A DNA stretch of 64,000 nt from Magnetovibrio sp. PR-2. GTDB taxonomy: Bacteria > Pseudomonadota > Alphaproteobacteria > Rhodospirillales > Magnetovibrionaceae. Below are positions 19,461 to 28,692 of the stretch, one piece after another. Each line of letters opens with the position of its first letter. Positions within the stretch are counted from its first letter, which is position 1. Below the pieces are notes generated by a model, which worked only from the letters and a program-made list of their open reading frames with translations, was not told the DNA's origin and did not search any database. The position numbers were made by a program, and so were the translations under genes. The stretch is taken from NCBI RefSeq assembly GCF_036689815.1, contig NZ_JBAHUR010000001.1, forward strand, positions 310,001 through 374,000. The letters run 5' to 3'.

Positions 19461-19588
19461 ACACGCCCTCCCGCACCATTTGTGTGGGCATCCCATTCTT
19501 TTGCACCAGAGCAAGGAGTCATAACCTTGTGTGGAGTATGGTAATATTCACTCTGGAGATTAGGCCAGAGTACGAAGAGGTGGCCACA

Positions 19589-20086
19589 ATGGGAAAATCT
19601 GAAGGCGTTCAATTCATCACGCCACCGAACAAGCTGCAAGACAAGGTCTTGAAAATAGACGAGGAAATTACGGAGCCAGACTTCGACGCCTTGGACGACA
19701 TTGTTCAACAGCTTGGTCAAGAGTTTGTGCGCCGCTTACCCGAAGAGTTGAAAGCCATTGGGCAAGAACTTGAAAGCTTGAAGGCGGAGCCCACCAACTC
19801 AGCGAGACGCGCTGTGTTGTTTCGCCGCGTCCATGATTTAAAAGGCCAAGCTGGGACTTATGATTATTGGCTGATTACGGTGGTCGGTAACGATTTGTGC
19901 CGCTTTATCGAACACGCTGAAACCATCGCCCCTGTGCACCTTCAAGTCATGGAGTACCACGTGCAAGCCATGACCCGCGTGATGCGCGACAAAATGACCG
20001 GGAAGGCGCCTGCGGGTGCGCAGAAGATGGTCGATACGCTCCATGACATGGTTGGCAAAGTCTTGAAGCAGGCGGCCACACCCTAA
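19589..20086 (+). CDS. Hpt-like protein, second of a tandem pair
   Basis: 165 residues from the ATG at 19589, with GAAGAGG upstream. It is paralogous to the gene before it along its full length. The block VLFRRVHDLKGQAGTYDYWL is identical between the two, with the candidate phospho-His at residue 82, and CRFIEH and MTGK are shared. The N-terminal half is more acidic than in the first copy. It converges on the sensor kinase gene, with 5 bp between stop codons, so a link with that kinase is possible but unproven. Confidence 0.75.
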   Translation: MGKSEGVQFITPPNKLQDKVLKIDEEITEPDFDALDDIVQQLGQEFVRRLPEELKAIGQELESLKAEPTNSARRAVLFRRVHDLKGQAGTYDYWLITVVGNDLCRFIEHAETIAPVHLQVMEYHVQAMTRVMRDKMTGKAPAGAQKMVDTLHDMVGKVLKQAATP

Positions 20087-20091
20087 ATGCG

Positions 20092-21858
20092 TTAAGCGTT
20101 TGCAGCTTCGTCTTGGCTTAAGACGCGGGCAGCGGGGAAGCGCATGTTGATTTGTGTGCCTTGACCCGGTTCACTGCTGATTTCAAAAACCCCGTCGTGC
20201 AGCTCGATCAAGCCCTTGGTCAACGGCAAGCCCAGGCCTGTGCCTTCGTGTTTGCGTGCGAGGGAGGAATCGACTTGGCCGAATTTATCCATGGCCTTGG
20301 CAAGCTCTTTGTCGCTCATGCCAATGCCGGAATCAACAATGGAAACCACCATATCCCCACTTTCGGTAACTTTTGCATGGCAAGATATGTTTCCGTCTTC
20401 TGGGGTGAATTTCACCGCATTGCACAAAAGATTGATGAACACTTGTTTCAAACGCAACGGGTCGGCGTAAAGCCGGGGCAAGCTGGCATTGTCGATGCCG
20501 CGGATGTCGACGGCTTCGCTGACGGCCCGGTTGGTGACAATTTGCAATGACGTGTCGCAGATTTCGCGGATATCGACCTCTTCTTCGCGCAGCTTCAGTT
20601 TGCCCGCTTCGATGGCCGTGACGTCCAAGATGTCGTTGATCAGCTCCAAAAGGTGCGAGCCGGACGAATGGATGAAGCTGATGTATTCCTTGTATTGCGG
20701 ATTGTCGATGGGTCCGAAGAACTCGTGCTTGATGGTGTCGGCAAAGCCGATGATGGCGTTCAACGGTGTGCGCAGCTCGTGGCTCATGTTGGCGAGCAAC
20801 TCGGTCTTGGCGTTGTTGGCCATTTCCGCTGCGCGACGGGCGTCATGCATGGCTTCTTCGGCCATTTTGCGTTCCGAGATGTTTTCATGCAGTGCTGCAA
20901 AATGAGAAATCTCGCCGTGTTCGTTGCGAATGGGGGAAATGTGCACGCTGGCCCAAAAATCTGACCCGTCTTTGCACACGTCTTTGATCTCGCTCGACCA
21001 ATCGTGTCCGGCCAAAATCGTTTCCCACAATTGTTGATGAACTTCGGGCGGTGTGTCGGGGGATCTCAGCAAGCTGGGCTTTTGGCCGACGGCTTCGGCG
21101 GCACTGTAACCCGTGACCTCTTCGAACTTGGGGTTTACGTATTCGATGGTGCCTTCGGTGTCGGTGATGAATACGATAATCGGGCTTTGGTCGACGATGC
21201 GCACCAGTTTGCGCAAAGACAGCTCGGCCTTTTTGCGGATATCGACCTCGGTGGACAGGGACTGCGTGCGCTCTGCGACTTGTTGTTCCAAGTTGTCCTT
21301 GGCGGTGCGCAAGGCTTTGGTCTGATGGGCGATTTCTTGTTCCATGGGTTTGATCATCCAGTGGAACAAAATGAACCATAAAATGGCGCTCAACAGGGCA
21401 ATGATCAGCAGCGTCAAATACAACAAATTGCGGCTGAGTTGGGTGAGGGTTTGTGCCAACCCTTTTGCATTGTGCGTCAAGGTGATGGTCAGTGTGCGCG
21501 GTCCATATTGAAACGATTTCGATTTTTCATGCACGGCTTGGGCGTCTTCTTCAGCAGCGTATGAAAAAAAGGTGCGCCCATTGTCCATAACCACGCGTAA
21601 CGCAGCGACATCGTGATGATTGATGGGCCATTCTGCGAGGACCCGGCGTCCTTCGGAATAGTCGTTGCGCAACATGGCATCGCTCAACACACCGCCCAGA
21701 AGTTCCAGCTCGGTATGGGTCGCTTCTTCAATCTCACCTAGCAACAGGTCTTTTTGCTGCTCAAAGACCTTGAGGCTGGCTAACGACACAACAGCACTCA
21801 GCAAGCCGATCATGACGGCGAAGACGAAGCGATTTTGCCTGTGCAGGTTGGTGATCAT
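20092..21858 (-). CDS. Membrane PAS sensor histidine kinase
   Basis: 588 residues. Two membrane segments (about 11-31 and 147-168) flank a periplasmic sensor of about 115 residues. A coiled coil and a PAS domain (about 215-330) follow, then HisKA with His360 in NMSHELRTPLNAIIGF, and the ATPase domain with DSGIGM and GTGLGLPL. There is no receiver domain. The start is 6 bp after the stop of the PhnD-like binding protein gene, so the two are an operon. The natural reading is that the binding protein presents a ligand to the kinase. The cognate response regulator is not in the window. Confidence 0.92.
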   Translation of the reverse strand: MITNLHRQNRFVFAVMIGLLSAVVSLASLKVFEQQKDLLLGEIEEATHTELELLGGVLSDAMLRNDYSEGRRVLAEWPINHHDVAALRVVMDNGRTFFSYAAEEDAQAVHEKSKSFQYGPRTLTITLTHNAKGLAQTLTQLSRNLLYLTLLIIALLSAILWFILFHWMIKPMEQEIAHQTKALRTAKDNLEQQVAERTQSLSTEVDIRKKAELSLRKLVRIVDQSPIIVFITDTEGTIEYVNPKFEEVTGYSAAEAVGQKPSLLRSPDTPPEVHQQLWETILAGHDWSSEIKDVCKDGSDFWASVHISPIRNEHGEISHFAALHENISERKMAEEAMHDARRAAEMANNAKTELLANMSHELRTPLNAIIGFADTIKHEFFGPIDNPQYKEYISFIHSSGSHLLELINDILDVTAIEAGKLKLREEEVDIREICDTSLQIVTNRAVSEAVDIRGIDNASLPRLYADPLRLKQVFINLLCNAVKFTPEDGNISCHAKVTESGDMVVSIVDSGIGMSDKELAKAMDKFGQVDSSLARKHEGTGLGLPLTKGLIELHDGVFEISSEPGQGTQINMRFPAARVLSQDEAANA

Positions 21859-21864
21859 TGTGTT

Positions 21865-22731
21865 TTACGGTTCCAGGACGGGCAGGACTTCCTTCAAAAT
21901 GGTGCGGTGAAGATCGTAGTCGCTGTCTTGAACGGGAACGAAGCCGGTGAGCGTTGGACCGATGGCGGCCAAGATCTCTTTGCCTTCGGGTTCGGTTTTT
22001 AAATCCTGAAGCGCCTTGGCGATTTTGGTTTTGAGGTTAGCTTCCATGTTGGCGCGCGTCACAAACACGTGGGTGGATAAATCGGGCGAATAGGCCAGCA
22101 CCCGAACGGGGTTGGCTTTGTGTTCGTTAAAGACTTCTTCGGCGACGGCCCCGGCGTCAAAGTCGCCGATCTCAACCCCCAATACGACATTGGAGTGATT
22201 GCGCAGGTGCTTGTAACTGGCCAACTGATCCAAACCCGCCCCCGCTTGCATCAGCATGTACAGCGGAACTTGGGTGCTGAGCGTCGATTTGGCACTGCCG
22301 AACGCCATGGTTTTGCCTTTCAGCGCGGCCAAGTCTTTGAGCGGGCTGTCTTTGTAAACAAAGATCACCGCGCGAAAGGTCGGCTTACCGTCGAATTCAT
22401 AGCGCGCCAACAAGGGCTTCACACCGTATTTCTCAGCGATGACGACATAGGGACTGCCGCCCAAAAACGAAATGTCGAGCTGGTCTTCGCCCGTGGCGGC
22501 GATGTGATCGCCATAGTTTTTGGCGACCTGGATGTTGACGTCACGGCCCAGTTTAGTTGATAGATAGCTTGCTAAGGGCGTGTATTTTTCCACCAACAAC
22601 TCGGCGTTAAGGTAAGGCATAAAGCCCAAGCTCAGCGGTTTTTTGGTATCAGCGGCGTTCACTTCGGAAAGGCTCGCAAGCCCGGCCCAAAGCACAAAAC
22701 TTAAGGCCAAAGCCTTTTGGTACACACTCAT
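21865..22731 (-). CDS. PhnD-like periplasmic binding protein paired with a kinase
   Basis: 288 residues with a signal peptide (cleavage near VNAAD). The mature protein matches the phosphate/phosphite/phosphonate binding family, with LGFMPYLNAELLVEKYTPL, the conserved SFLGGSPYV, and GKTMAFGSAKSTLS. Family members bind phosphonates or other anions, and many are used for sensing instead of uptake. No ATPase or permease gene lies beside it; the next gene, 6 bp away, is a membrane histidine kinase. The ligand cannot be told from sequence. Confidence 0.88.
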   Translation of the reverse strand: MSVYQKALALSFVLWAGLASLSEVNAADTKKPLSLGFMPYLNAELLVEKYTPLASYLSTKLGRDVNIQVAKNYGDHIAATGEDQLDISFLGGSPYVVIAEKYGVKPLLARYEFDGKPTFRAVIFVYKDSPLKDLAALKGKTMAFGSAKSTLSTQVPLYMLMQAGAGLDQLASYKHLRNHSNVVLGVEIGDFDAGAVAEEVFNEHKANPVRVLAYSPDLSTHVFVTRANMEANLKTKIAKALQDLKTEPEGKEILAAIGPTLTGFVPVQDSDYDLHRTILKEVLPVLEP

Positions 22732-22807
22732 TTAGACCCCCTCAGTCTTTTGTCCTACGAATATTAGGGCTATTCCTGCGGGGTTACAAGTGTGTTGAGA
22801 ACCGCTC

Positions 22808-23254
22808 TTAGCTAGCCGCGATCATGTCGATGTACGCACCGTAGCCTTCGCCTTCCATGTCCTCCAGCGCAATGAAGCGCAATGACGCAGAATTGATGCA
22901 GTAGCGCAAACCGCCCAGGGCGCGCGGCCCGTCGGTGAACACATGGCCCAAGTGGCTGTCTGCGTGGGTGGAGCGCACCTCAACCCGGCTCATGGCGTGG
23001 GAGAAATCCTGCAGCTCTTGAATATGCTTGGGCTCTAAGGGTTTGGCAAAGCTTGGCCAGCCACACCCGGAGTTGAATTTATCAATGGACGAAAACAACG
23101 GTTCGCCGGAAACGATGTCGACATAGATGCCGGGACGCTTGTTGTCGAGGTATTCACCCGAGCCCGGCGCCTCCGTCCCGCTCTTTTGTGTCACACGGTA
23201 TTGTTCTTCGGTGAGCTTTGCAATGGCGTCGGGGTTTTTGGTGTAGGTGGGCAT
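22808..23254 (-). CDS. msrB: Peptide methionine (R)-S-oxide reductase
   Basis: 148 residues from the ATG at 23254. It reduces methionine R-sulfoxide in proteins. SGCGWPSF and the active-site Cys in [12 protein letters not shown] are present. The two CxxC zinc sites of some family members are absent (the second is [11 protein letters not shown]), so this is a zinc-free type in which Cys of GCGWPSF is the likely resolving residue. A frame extension to 23302 adds unlikely sequence. A GC-rich inverted repeat lies just upstream. Confidence 0.95.
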   Translation of the reverse strand: MPTYTKNPDAIAKLTEEQYRVTQKSGTEAPGSGEYLDNKRPGIYVDIVSGEPLFSSIDKFNSGCGWPSFAKPLEPKHIQELQDFSHAMSRVEVRSTHADSHLGHVFTDGPRALGGLRYCINSASLRFIALEDMEGEGYGAYIDMIAAS

Positions 23255-23321
23255 GGGTGGGGCTCCGTTGTCTGTGTAGAGATATGGGAACCTCAGTCCC
23301 AAATTCCTAGCCCCCGACTTA

Positions 23322-23364
23322 CCCCCTCTCCCTCAAGGGAGAGGGGGGGAGGGTGAGGGGGGGC
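23322..23364. repeat. GC-rich intergenic palindrome
   Basis: CCCCCTCTCCCT and AGGGAGAGGGGG form a perfect 12-bp stem with a 2-base loop, followed by more G-rich sequence. Repeats of this CCCTCTCCC-AAGGGAGAGGG type are scattered between genes in many proteobacteria. Short reading frames across it give Pro/Leu-rich artefacts and are not genes. Confidence 0.6.
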
Positions 23365-23391
23365 AACGCAAACAACCACCCAGCCGAAAAG

Positions 23392-23426
23392 AAAAAGCCC
23401 GGCTCAATCCCATGAGCCGGGCTTTT
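23392..23426 (-). terminator. Intrinsic terminator of the argB-engB-yidC group
   Basis: AAAAGCCCGGCTC and GAGCCGGGCTTTT form a perfect 13-bp stem around an 8-base loop, 20 bp after the argB stop. Read on the minus strand it ends in CTTTTTCTTTT. The plus strand also has a short T-run, so it may work both ways. Confidence 0.85.
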
Positions 23427-23446
23427 AGATTTGCGATCAGGCGCGG

Positions 23447-24373
23447 TTAGTCCCGCGTAATCAACGTCCCTGCACCATGCTTGGTGAACAGTTCCAGCAG
23501 CAATGCGTGCGGGATGCGGCCGTCGATGATGACGGCGGCTTCGACGCCTTCGTCGATGGCGTTGAGGCACGTTTCCACCTTGGGGATCATGCCGCCTTTG
23601 ATGACACCTTGTTCGATCAGTTCGCGCGCATGCATGGCGGTCATGCGTTCAATCAGCTTGCCGTTTTGATCCAGCACACCTTTGATGTCGGTTAACATCA
23701 ACAAACGTTTGGCGACCATGGCCCCGGCGATGGCACCCGCAGCGGTGTCGGCGTTGATGTTGTAGGTCTCACCTTCGTCGCCCACACCGATGGGGGCGAT
23801 CACCGGGGTGATGTCGCTTTCGTCGAAGTTGTCCAGCACGTGGGTGGTGATGGATTTGGGTTCCCCAACCAAGCCGAGGTCGATGACCTGTTCGATGCTG
23901 CTGTCAGGGTCTTTCACCGTGCGGTGCAGTTTTTCCGCGCGGATCAAGTTGCCGTCTTTGCCGGACAGACCCACGGCGAAGCCGCCCGCGCCGTTGATCT
24001 CGGTCACGATTTGTTTGTTGATGGAGCCCGCCAAGACCATTTCCACCACGTCCACGGTGGCTTTGTCGGTGACGCGCAGGCCTTGGATGAACTCGCTTTC
24101 GATTTTGAGCTTGTCCAGCATGGCCGCGATTTGCGGACCACCGCCGTGCACCACGATGGGGTTGGCGCTGACTTGGCGCAGCAAAACGATGTCGCGCGCA
24201 AACAGCTTGGCCAATTCCGGATCGCCCATGGCGTTGCCGCCGTATTTCACCACGAGGGTTTCACCCGCGTAACGGCGCATGTAGGGCAGGGCCTCCGACA
24301 GGGTCTTGGCTTGCTTGAGCCAAGCTTCGGGCGGGGCCTCGGGATCGATTTTCATTTTTGCTTCGTCTGCCAT
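23447..24373 (-). CDS. argB: Acetylglutamate kinase
   Basis: 308 residues. It phosphorylates N-acetylglutamate, the second step of arginine synthesis. The amino-acid kinase fold shows [11 protein letters not shown] near the start, [10 protein letters not shown], and [20 protein letters not shown]. The C-terminal [20 protein letters not shown] carries conserved substrate residues. Last gene of the rpmH-rnpA-yidD-yidC-engB-argB series, an order common in alphaproteobacteria, followed by a strong terminator. Arginine feedback cannot be judged from sequence alone. Confidence 0.97.
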   Translation of the reverse strand: MADEAKMKIDPEAPPEAWLKQAKTLSEALPYMRRYAGETLVVKYGGNAMGDPELAKLFARDIVLLRQVSANPIVVHGGGPQIAAMLDKLKIESEFIQGLRVTDKATVDVVEMVLAGSINKQIVTEINGAGGFAVGLSGKDGNLIRAEKLHRTVKDPDSSIEQVIDLGLVGEPKSITTHVLDNFDESDITPVIAPIGVGDEGETYNINADTAAGAIAGAMVAKRLLMLTDIKGVLDQNGKLIERMTAMHARELIEQGVIKGGMIPKVETCLNAIDEGVEAAVIIDGRIPHALLLELFTKHGAGTLITRD

Positions 24374-24416
24374 AATGCGCTCAAATTATCTCAAATAGAG
24401 TTTCTATACCAGGGTC

Positions 24417-25076
24417 TTAGACAGCCATGCGCGCCAAGTCCGCGCGCAGCTCTTCAATGCCGATTTTTTTGGCCGAGCTGGTGGCGCGGATCACGGGGTG
24501 AGACGCCACGTGTTTGGAGAGCTCTGCCTGGACTTTGGTTTTCAGTTTTTCCAGCTCACCGGCTTTGACCTTGTCGATTTTGGTCAGCACGATCTGATAA
24601 GACACCGCTGCCGTGTCGAGCATTTTGAAAATGTCGCGGTCCACGTCTTTGATGCCGTGGCGGCTGTCGATTAGCACCAACACGCGCATCAACTGAGCAC
24701 GGCCTTTGAGGTAGCTGTTGACCAAACGCGTCCACTTTTTGACTTCGTCTTTGGGTGCTTTGGCGTAACCGTAGCCGGGCAGGTCGGCCATCAACATGCG
24801 CCCGGCCAAATCGAAGAAGTTCACCTGCTGCGTGCGGCCCGGGGTGTGGGACATGCGCGCCAAGGACTTGCGCCCCGTCAGCGCGTTCACCAGCGACGAC
24901 TTGCCGACGTTGGAGCGCCCGGCAAAGGCGATTTCGGGAAGCGTCGTGTCGGGGATTTGGTTGAGGCCCGCCGCACCCAACACGAACGTGCACTCGCCCG
25001 CGAAGACCTTGCGGCCTTGCTCCAGCTCGTCTTGCGAAAAGCTGTCTTCAACGGGGAGCGGTGCGATATCGCTCAT
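24417..25076 (-). CDS. engB: Ribosome biogenesis GTPase YihA/EngB
   Basis: 219 residues. It is an essential GTPase of the TrmE-Era family used in assembly of the large ribosomal subunit. G1 is GRSNVGKSSL, the switch includes TPGRTQQVNF, G3 is DLPGYGYA, G4 is TKID, and G5 is the ATSSAKK region. The start is 6 bp after yidC, so the two are one transcript. The N-terminal extension of about 40 residues is normal for the alphaproteobacterial form. Confidence 0.96.
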   Translation of the reverse strand: MSDIAPLPVEDSFSQDELEQGRKVFAGECTFVLGAAGLNQIPDTTLPEIAFAGRSNVGKSSLVNALTGRKSLARMSHTPGRTQQVNFFDLAGRMLMADLPGYGYAKAPKDEVKKWTRLVNSYLKGRAQLMRVLVLIDSRHGIKDVDRDIFKMLDTAAVSYQIVLTKIDKVKAGELEKLKTKVQAELSKHVASHPVIRATSSAKKIGIEELRADLARMAV

Positions 25077-25082
25077 GACAAA

Positions 25083-26864
25083 TCAGCCGCCGACTTTCAC
25101 GCCCATGCGGCGCATGATCACCCATTGCTGCAAGATCGACAGGGCGTTGTTCCAGGCCCAGTAGATCACCAAACCAGCAGAGAATTGCGCCAGCATGAAG
25201 GTGAAGATGAACGGCAGATACATGAAGATCTTGGCCTGAACCGGATCGGTCGGTGCGGGGTTCAGCTTTTGCTGCATGTACATGGTCAGGCCCATGATGA
25301 TCGGCCACACGCCGATGTCAAAGGGCGACAGCATCACCGGAACGTCCCAGGGGAAGAAACCAAAGCCGGTCAAAATGGTGGCCGGGTCTTTCGCGGACAA
25401 ATCCTGAATCCAGCCAAAGAACGGTGCATGGCGCATTTCGATGGTGACCAACAGCACTTTATATAAAGCAAAGAAGATCGGGATTTGCACCAAGATCGGC
25501 AAACAGCCCGCTGCCGGGTTGGCTTTTTCTTTTTTGTAGAGCGCCATCATTTCTTGGTTCAGGCGCATCTTGTCGTCTTTGAAGCGTTCCTGCATCTTTT
25601 TGATTTCAGGCTGCAGCTTCTTCATTTTGCTCATGGCGGTGTAGGACTTGTTCGCCAGCGGGAACAAAACCAACTTGATCGCCACGGTCAGCAGCAAGAT
25701 CGCCACACCGAAGTTGCCCAACACGCCATGCAGCCAGTGCAAAGCATGGAAGATCGGCTTGGTGAGGAAGTAGAACATGCCGAAATCGACGGCCAAATCG
25801 AAGTTTACGATGCCGTGTTCTTGGGCATATTGATCCAACAAGGTCACACGTTTGGCGCCTGCGAAGAAATGCGTGGTGGCTTCAGCCGTTTGACCCGGGG
25901 CGACGGCGAATTGCTGGCCGACGAAGTCTGTTTGGTATTTTTGGATCATGCCCGTTTGGGTATAGAACATACGGGTGTTGACCGTTTGTTTTTGGTCCGG
26001 AACCAACGCGGTGAGCCAGTATTTGTCGGTAAACCCGATCCAACCGCCGGTGGTTTGGTTGCGGATGCCGCCGGTGGTCGTCAGGGTGCCGTCGTCGACA
26101 AGATCGTCGTAATCGAATTCTTCCAACACGCCTTCGAACACGCCCAAAGGACCTTCGTGCAGGATATACAGGCCCGAAACTTCCGGCGTGCCCCAGCGGG
26201 TCACCAGGCCGTAGGGGCTCATGGTCACCGCTTCGCCAGAATTGTTTTCAACGCGCTGGGTGATGGTAAACATGTAGTCTTTGTCGATGGCGATGGTGCG
26301 CTTGAAGGTCAAGCCTTCGCCGTTGTTCCAGCTCAGCGTTACGGGGTTGGCCGGATCCAAAACGGTGCGATCCGCAGTCCATTCGGACTCATTGTTCGGC
26401 GTTTTGATGTTGGTGCCCACCCAACCGTATTCGGCGTAGTAGCTGTCCATGGTGCCGCGCGGTGTCAGCAAGCGGATTTTCGCACTGCCTTCGTCCAAGG
26501 TCTCGTTGTAAGTGTTCAAGATCAAGTCGTCGATGCGCCCACCCTTGAGCGCGATGGAGCCGGTGACGCTGGGGGACGTGATGGAAACACGCGCGCCTTG
26601 TTTGACCAGTTCTTCAGCCGTGTTCAGCTTGTCCATCAGCTGCATATCCGCACCGGCCATGGTGCCGGCTTGGCCCGTGGTTTGGGCAGCTTGTGGTGTG
26701 GCGGACGGCATTTGGGGCGCGGTGGGCAAAGCCGGGTCTTGGCCGACGGTTTGTTGCGTCTGCTCTGCCGTGGTTTGCACGGGCTTGGACGGGAAGATCA
26801 GCTCGAACCCAAACAAGATCGCGACGGAAAGCACGACGGCCAAAATCAGATTGCGGTTATCCAT
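25083..26864 (-). CDS. yidC: Membrane protein insertase YidC
   Basis: 593 residues, typical for a Gram-negative YidC. An N-terminal membrane segment (about 6-23) leads to a large periplasmic P1 domain (to about 360), then five membrane segments with the conserved insertase core. Visible landmarks are FGVAILLLTVAIKLVLFPL, MKKLQPEIKKMQERF, and NPAAGCLPILVQIPIFFALYKVL. It inserts proteins into the inner membrane alone or with SecYEG. Downstream of yidD, rnpA and rpmH in the conserved order. Confidence 0.98.
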   Translation of the reverse strand: MDNRNLILAVVLSVAILFGFELIFPSKPVQTTAEQTQQTVGQDPALPTAPQMPSATPQAAQTTGQAGTMAGADMQLMDKLNTAEELVKQGARVSITSPSVTGSIALKGGRIDDLILNTYNETLDEGSAKIRLLTPRGTMDSYYAEYGWVGTNIKTPNNESEWTADRTVLDPANPVTLSWNNGEGLTFKRTIAIDKDYMFTITQRVENNSGEAVTMSPYGLVTRWGTPEVSGLYILHEGPLGVFEGVLEEFDYDDLVDDGTLTTTGGIRNQTTGGWIGFTDKYWLTALVPDQKQTVNTRMFYTQTGMIQKYQTDFVGQQFAVAPGQTAEATTHFFAGAKRVTLLDQYAQEHGIVNFDLAVDFGMFYFLTKPIFHALHWLHGVLGNFGVAILLLTVAIKLVLFPLANKSYTAMSKMKKLQPEIKKMQERFKDDKMRLNQEMMALYKKEKANPAAGCLPILVQIPIFFALYKVLLVTIEMRHAPFFGWIQDLSAKDPATILTGFGFFPWDVPVMLSPFDIGVWPIIMGLTMYMQQKLNPAPTDPVQAKIFMYLPFIFTFMLAQFSAGLVIYWAWNNALSILQQWVIMRRMGVKVGG

Positions 26865-26884
26865 GATGTCTTTTTATCCCCAAT

Positions 26885-27190
26885 TCAGACGTTTGCGTCT
26901 GGAGCACACCCACAAGAGCTGTGCGTATGCGTATGGTGTGTCTGTTTGTGATGGTCTTGATGTTCAGGCGTGCCGGGAACGGGGTCGTAACCGCCGTCGT
27001 TCCACGGATGGCACCGGCCAATACGTTTTAGCCCCATCCAGGCGCCTTTCAGCGCGCCGTGGGTCTCAATCGCTTGCAGTGTGTAGCTGGAGCACGTGGG
27101 ATAGTAGCGGCAGCTCGCCGGCAAAACCGGGGAGATCACCAACTGATAGCCCTTGACCAAGGCACGTAGGATATACGCGACGGGGTTCAT
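26885..27190 (-). CDS. yidD: Membrane protein insertion efficiency factor YidD
   Basis: 101 residues. YidD is a small basic protein thought to help YidC-dependent insertion. The signature [23 protein letters not shown] is split here as [18 protein letters not shown], followed by [20 protein letters not shown]. The C-terminus beyond residue 80 is His-rich. Its start overlaps the end of rnpA by 4 bp, which indicates translational coupling. Confidence 0.96.
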   Translation of the reverse strand: MNPVAYILRALVKGYQLVISPVLPASCRYYPTCSSYTLQAIETHGALKGAWMGLKRIGRCHPWNDGGYDPVPGTPEHQDHHKQTHHTHTHSSCGCAPDANV

Positions 27191-27582
27191 GTGCTCTCTT
27201 CTCCTTTGACGCTCACTCCGGTTTTATCCAGAGCTTTGATCAAATCCCCGGCCAACTTGGTGTAGGCCCGGGTCAGTGTTGCGCGTCGTCCAATGATCAC
27301 CAGATCAAAGCCCGCTTGCGCGTGGGTGGGCATAATATCTGCAACAAGGGCCCGAAGTCTCCGCTTGGCGCGGTTGCGTTCGACTGAATTGCCGACCTTT
27401 TTGCTCACCGTAAACCCCACACGCAAAAAGCCATCCGTGCGGTTCGCCCCTTCCACAGGGTGGCCGTTCGCAGGGTGGCTTTTGACCTGGAGGATTAGCC
27501 CAGGTGTCGCCCACTTCTTGCGCGTCGCAGCAACCCGAAGAAATTCGGGACGCTTTTTCAGACGCTCAATCCGGGGCTGCAT
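27187..27582 (-). CDS. rnpA: Ribonuclease P protein component
   Basis: 131 residues from the ATG at 27582, with GGAG upstream. Longer frames would run into rpmH, so this start is preferred. It is the protein subunit of RNase P, which matures the 5' end of tRNAs. Visible features are the basic N-terminus [36 protein letters not shown] with the RNA-binding RNR motif, and the C-terminal [10 protein letters not shown]. It follows rpmH by 10 bp. Confidence 0.96.
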   Translation of the reverse strand: MQPRIERLKKRPEFLRVAATRKKWATPGLILQVKSHPANGHPVEGANRTDGFLRVGFTVSKKVGNSVERNRAKRRLRALVADIMPTHAQAGFDLVIIGRRATLTRAYTKLAGDLIKALDKTGVSVKGEEST

Positions 27583-27592
27583 GTCTCCGGGA

Positions 27593-27727
27593 TTAAGCGG
27601 ACAGGCGTTTGCGGCCTTTGGCGCGACGAGCGGCCAAGATGCGCTTGCCACCGACGCTCGACATGCGGGCGCGGAAGCCGTGACGGCGTTTGCGGATCAG
27701 TTTGCTCGGTTGATACGTGCGTTTCAC
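27593..27727 (-). CDS. rpmH: 50S ribosomal protein L34
   Basis: 44 residues starting at a GTG codon at 27727, with GGAGAAG upstream. The protein begins [10 protein letters not shown], continues [11 protein letters not shown] and ends [11 protein letters not shown], a nearly invariant L34. It is a small basic protein of the large ribosomal subunit and begins the rpmH-rnpA-yidD-yidC-engB-argB series. A good vegetative promoter lies about 35 bp upstream. Confidence 0.97.
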   Translation of the reverse strand: MKRTYQPSKLIRKRRHGFRARMSSVGGKRILAARRAKGRKRLSA

Positions 27728-27761
27728 GTGTCTTCTCCGTTATCTAAAATTCAAGGTGCGT

Positions 27762-27790
27762 TGTATATGGGCTCACAGGCCGGAAGTCAA
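27762..27790 (-). promoter_or_regulatory. Sigma70-type promoter of rpmH
   Basis: On the minus strand TTGACT and TATACA are separated by exactly 17 bp. They end about 35 bp before the rpmH start codon. This is the best vegetative promoter match seen in the window and should drive the whole rpmH-to-argB group. Confidence 0.75.
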
Positions 27791-27951
27791 CGCAAACCGT
27801 GGCTTTTTTCCGGGTTTTTTTCCACCCATTCCAGGGATTTGGCTAAGCTTGGCTGGTAAACTGGGCCGCTAGAGCCGATATTTGTAACCAATGGGGAAAC
27901 TTGATCGAATGTACTTTTAGCCAAATCGTCGCTGAAAAGGAATTCGACACC

Positions 27952-28689
27952 GTGAATAGTTTAGAAAAAACAATGCCTAAGCAAACACCATCTCAACTGA
28001 TGCGCTTCTTGCCGATCACCGTCGTGGCGGCGGGATTGGTGTTGTTTTTTGCCCAGGGCTGGCATGAATACCTCAGCTTCGAAGCCTTGTCCCGCCACCG
28101 CACGGATTTGGTTGGGTTTGCCCAAGACAATGCCCTTGGCGCCGTTTTGGTTTACGTCGGGCTTTATATCGTGGTGACGGGGTTTTCACTGCCGGGCGGG
28201 GTGTGGCTGACATTGGCCGGTGGTTTTGTGTTCGGTGGCTGGCTTGGCGGGCTGTACACGGTGGTGGGGGCGACGGTCGGTGCCACGGCGATTTTCTTGG
28301 CCGCGCGCTATGCCTTTGCCGATCTGTTTCGCGCCAAAGCGGGCGAGAATCTCAAGCGCATGGAAGACGGCTTTCAGAAAAATGCGTTTCACTATTTGAT
28401 GTTTTTGCGCCTGGTTCCGGCGTTTCCGTTCTGGCTGGTGAATTTGGTTCCGGCGTTGTTGGATGTGAAACTGTCCACATACGTCACGGCGACGTTTTTG
28501 GGCATCATTCCCGGCACCTTCGTGTTTGCGTTTGTGGGTGCGGGGCTGGGATCGGTCTTTGAAAGCGGGGCCGAGCCCGATTTGGGGCTGATTTTTGAAC
28601 CCCAAGTGTTGTTGCCCATTTTGGCCTTGGCAGGATTGTCGGTGGTGCCCGTGTTGCACCGTAAATTTAAGTCTCAAAATAAGGATTGA
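27952..28689 (+). CDS. TVP38/TMEM64 (VTT) family membrane protein
   Basis: 245 residues from the GTG at 27952, with AAAGGA upstream; an ATG at 27973 is an alternative. Five to six membrane segments. The VTT (DedA-like) core has GGVWLTLAGGFVFGG and the signature FLRLVPAFPFWLVNLVPAL (F-R-P-P-N pattern). Such proteins are implicated in lipid scrambling and small-molecule transport. It is 3 bp before a flavin disulfide reductase gene; this pair recurs in many bacteria and suggests a joint role in metal or redox homeostasis, which I infer from the pairing only. Confidence 0.88.
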   Translation: MNSLEKTMPKQTPSQLMRFLPITVVAAGLVLFFAQGWHEYLSFEALSRHRTDLVGFAQDNALGAVLVYVGLYIVVTGFSLPGGVWLTLAGGFVFGGWLGGLYTVVGATVGATAIFLAARYAFADLFRAKAGENLKRMEDGFQKNAFHYLMFLRLVPAFPFWLVNLVPALLDVKLSTYVTATFLGIIPGTFVFAFVGAGLGSVFESGAEPDLGLIFEPQVLLPILALAGLSVVPVLHRKFKSQNKD

Positions 28690-28692
28690 TGC

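Noticed and set aside
22782-22787. Second GTAACC on the minus strand before the PhnD-like gene
   Set aside because: No CGAA lies 16 bp downstream, so it does not match the SigF-type promoter form.
23319-23570. Small frame running into the GC-rich palindrome
   Set aside because: Its Pro/Leu/Arg-rich end is the translation of the intergenic repeat, and it overlaps argB in another frame.
25485-26951. Long open frame opposite yidC (about 490 codons)
   Set aside because: It is antisense to an unmistakable yidC; its His/Gln/Arg-rich translation is typical of shadow frames.
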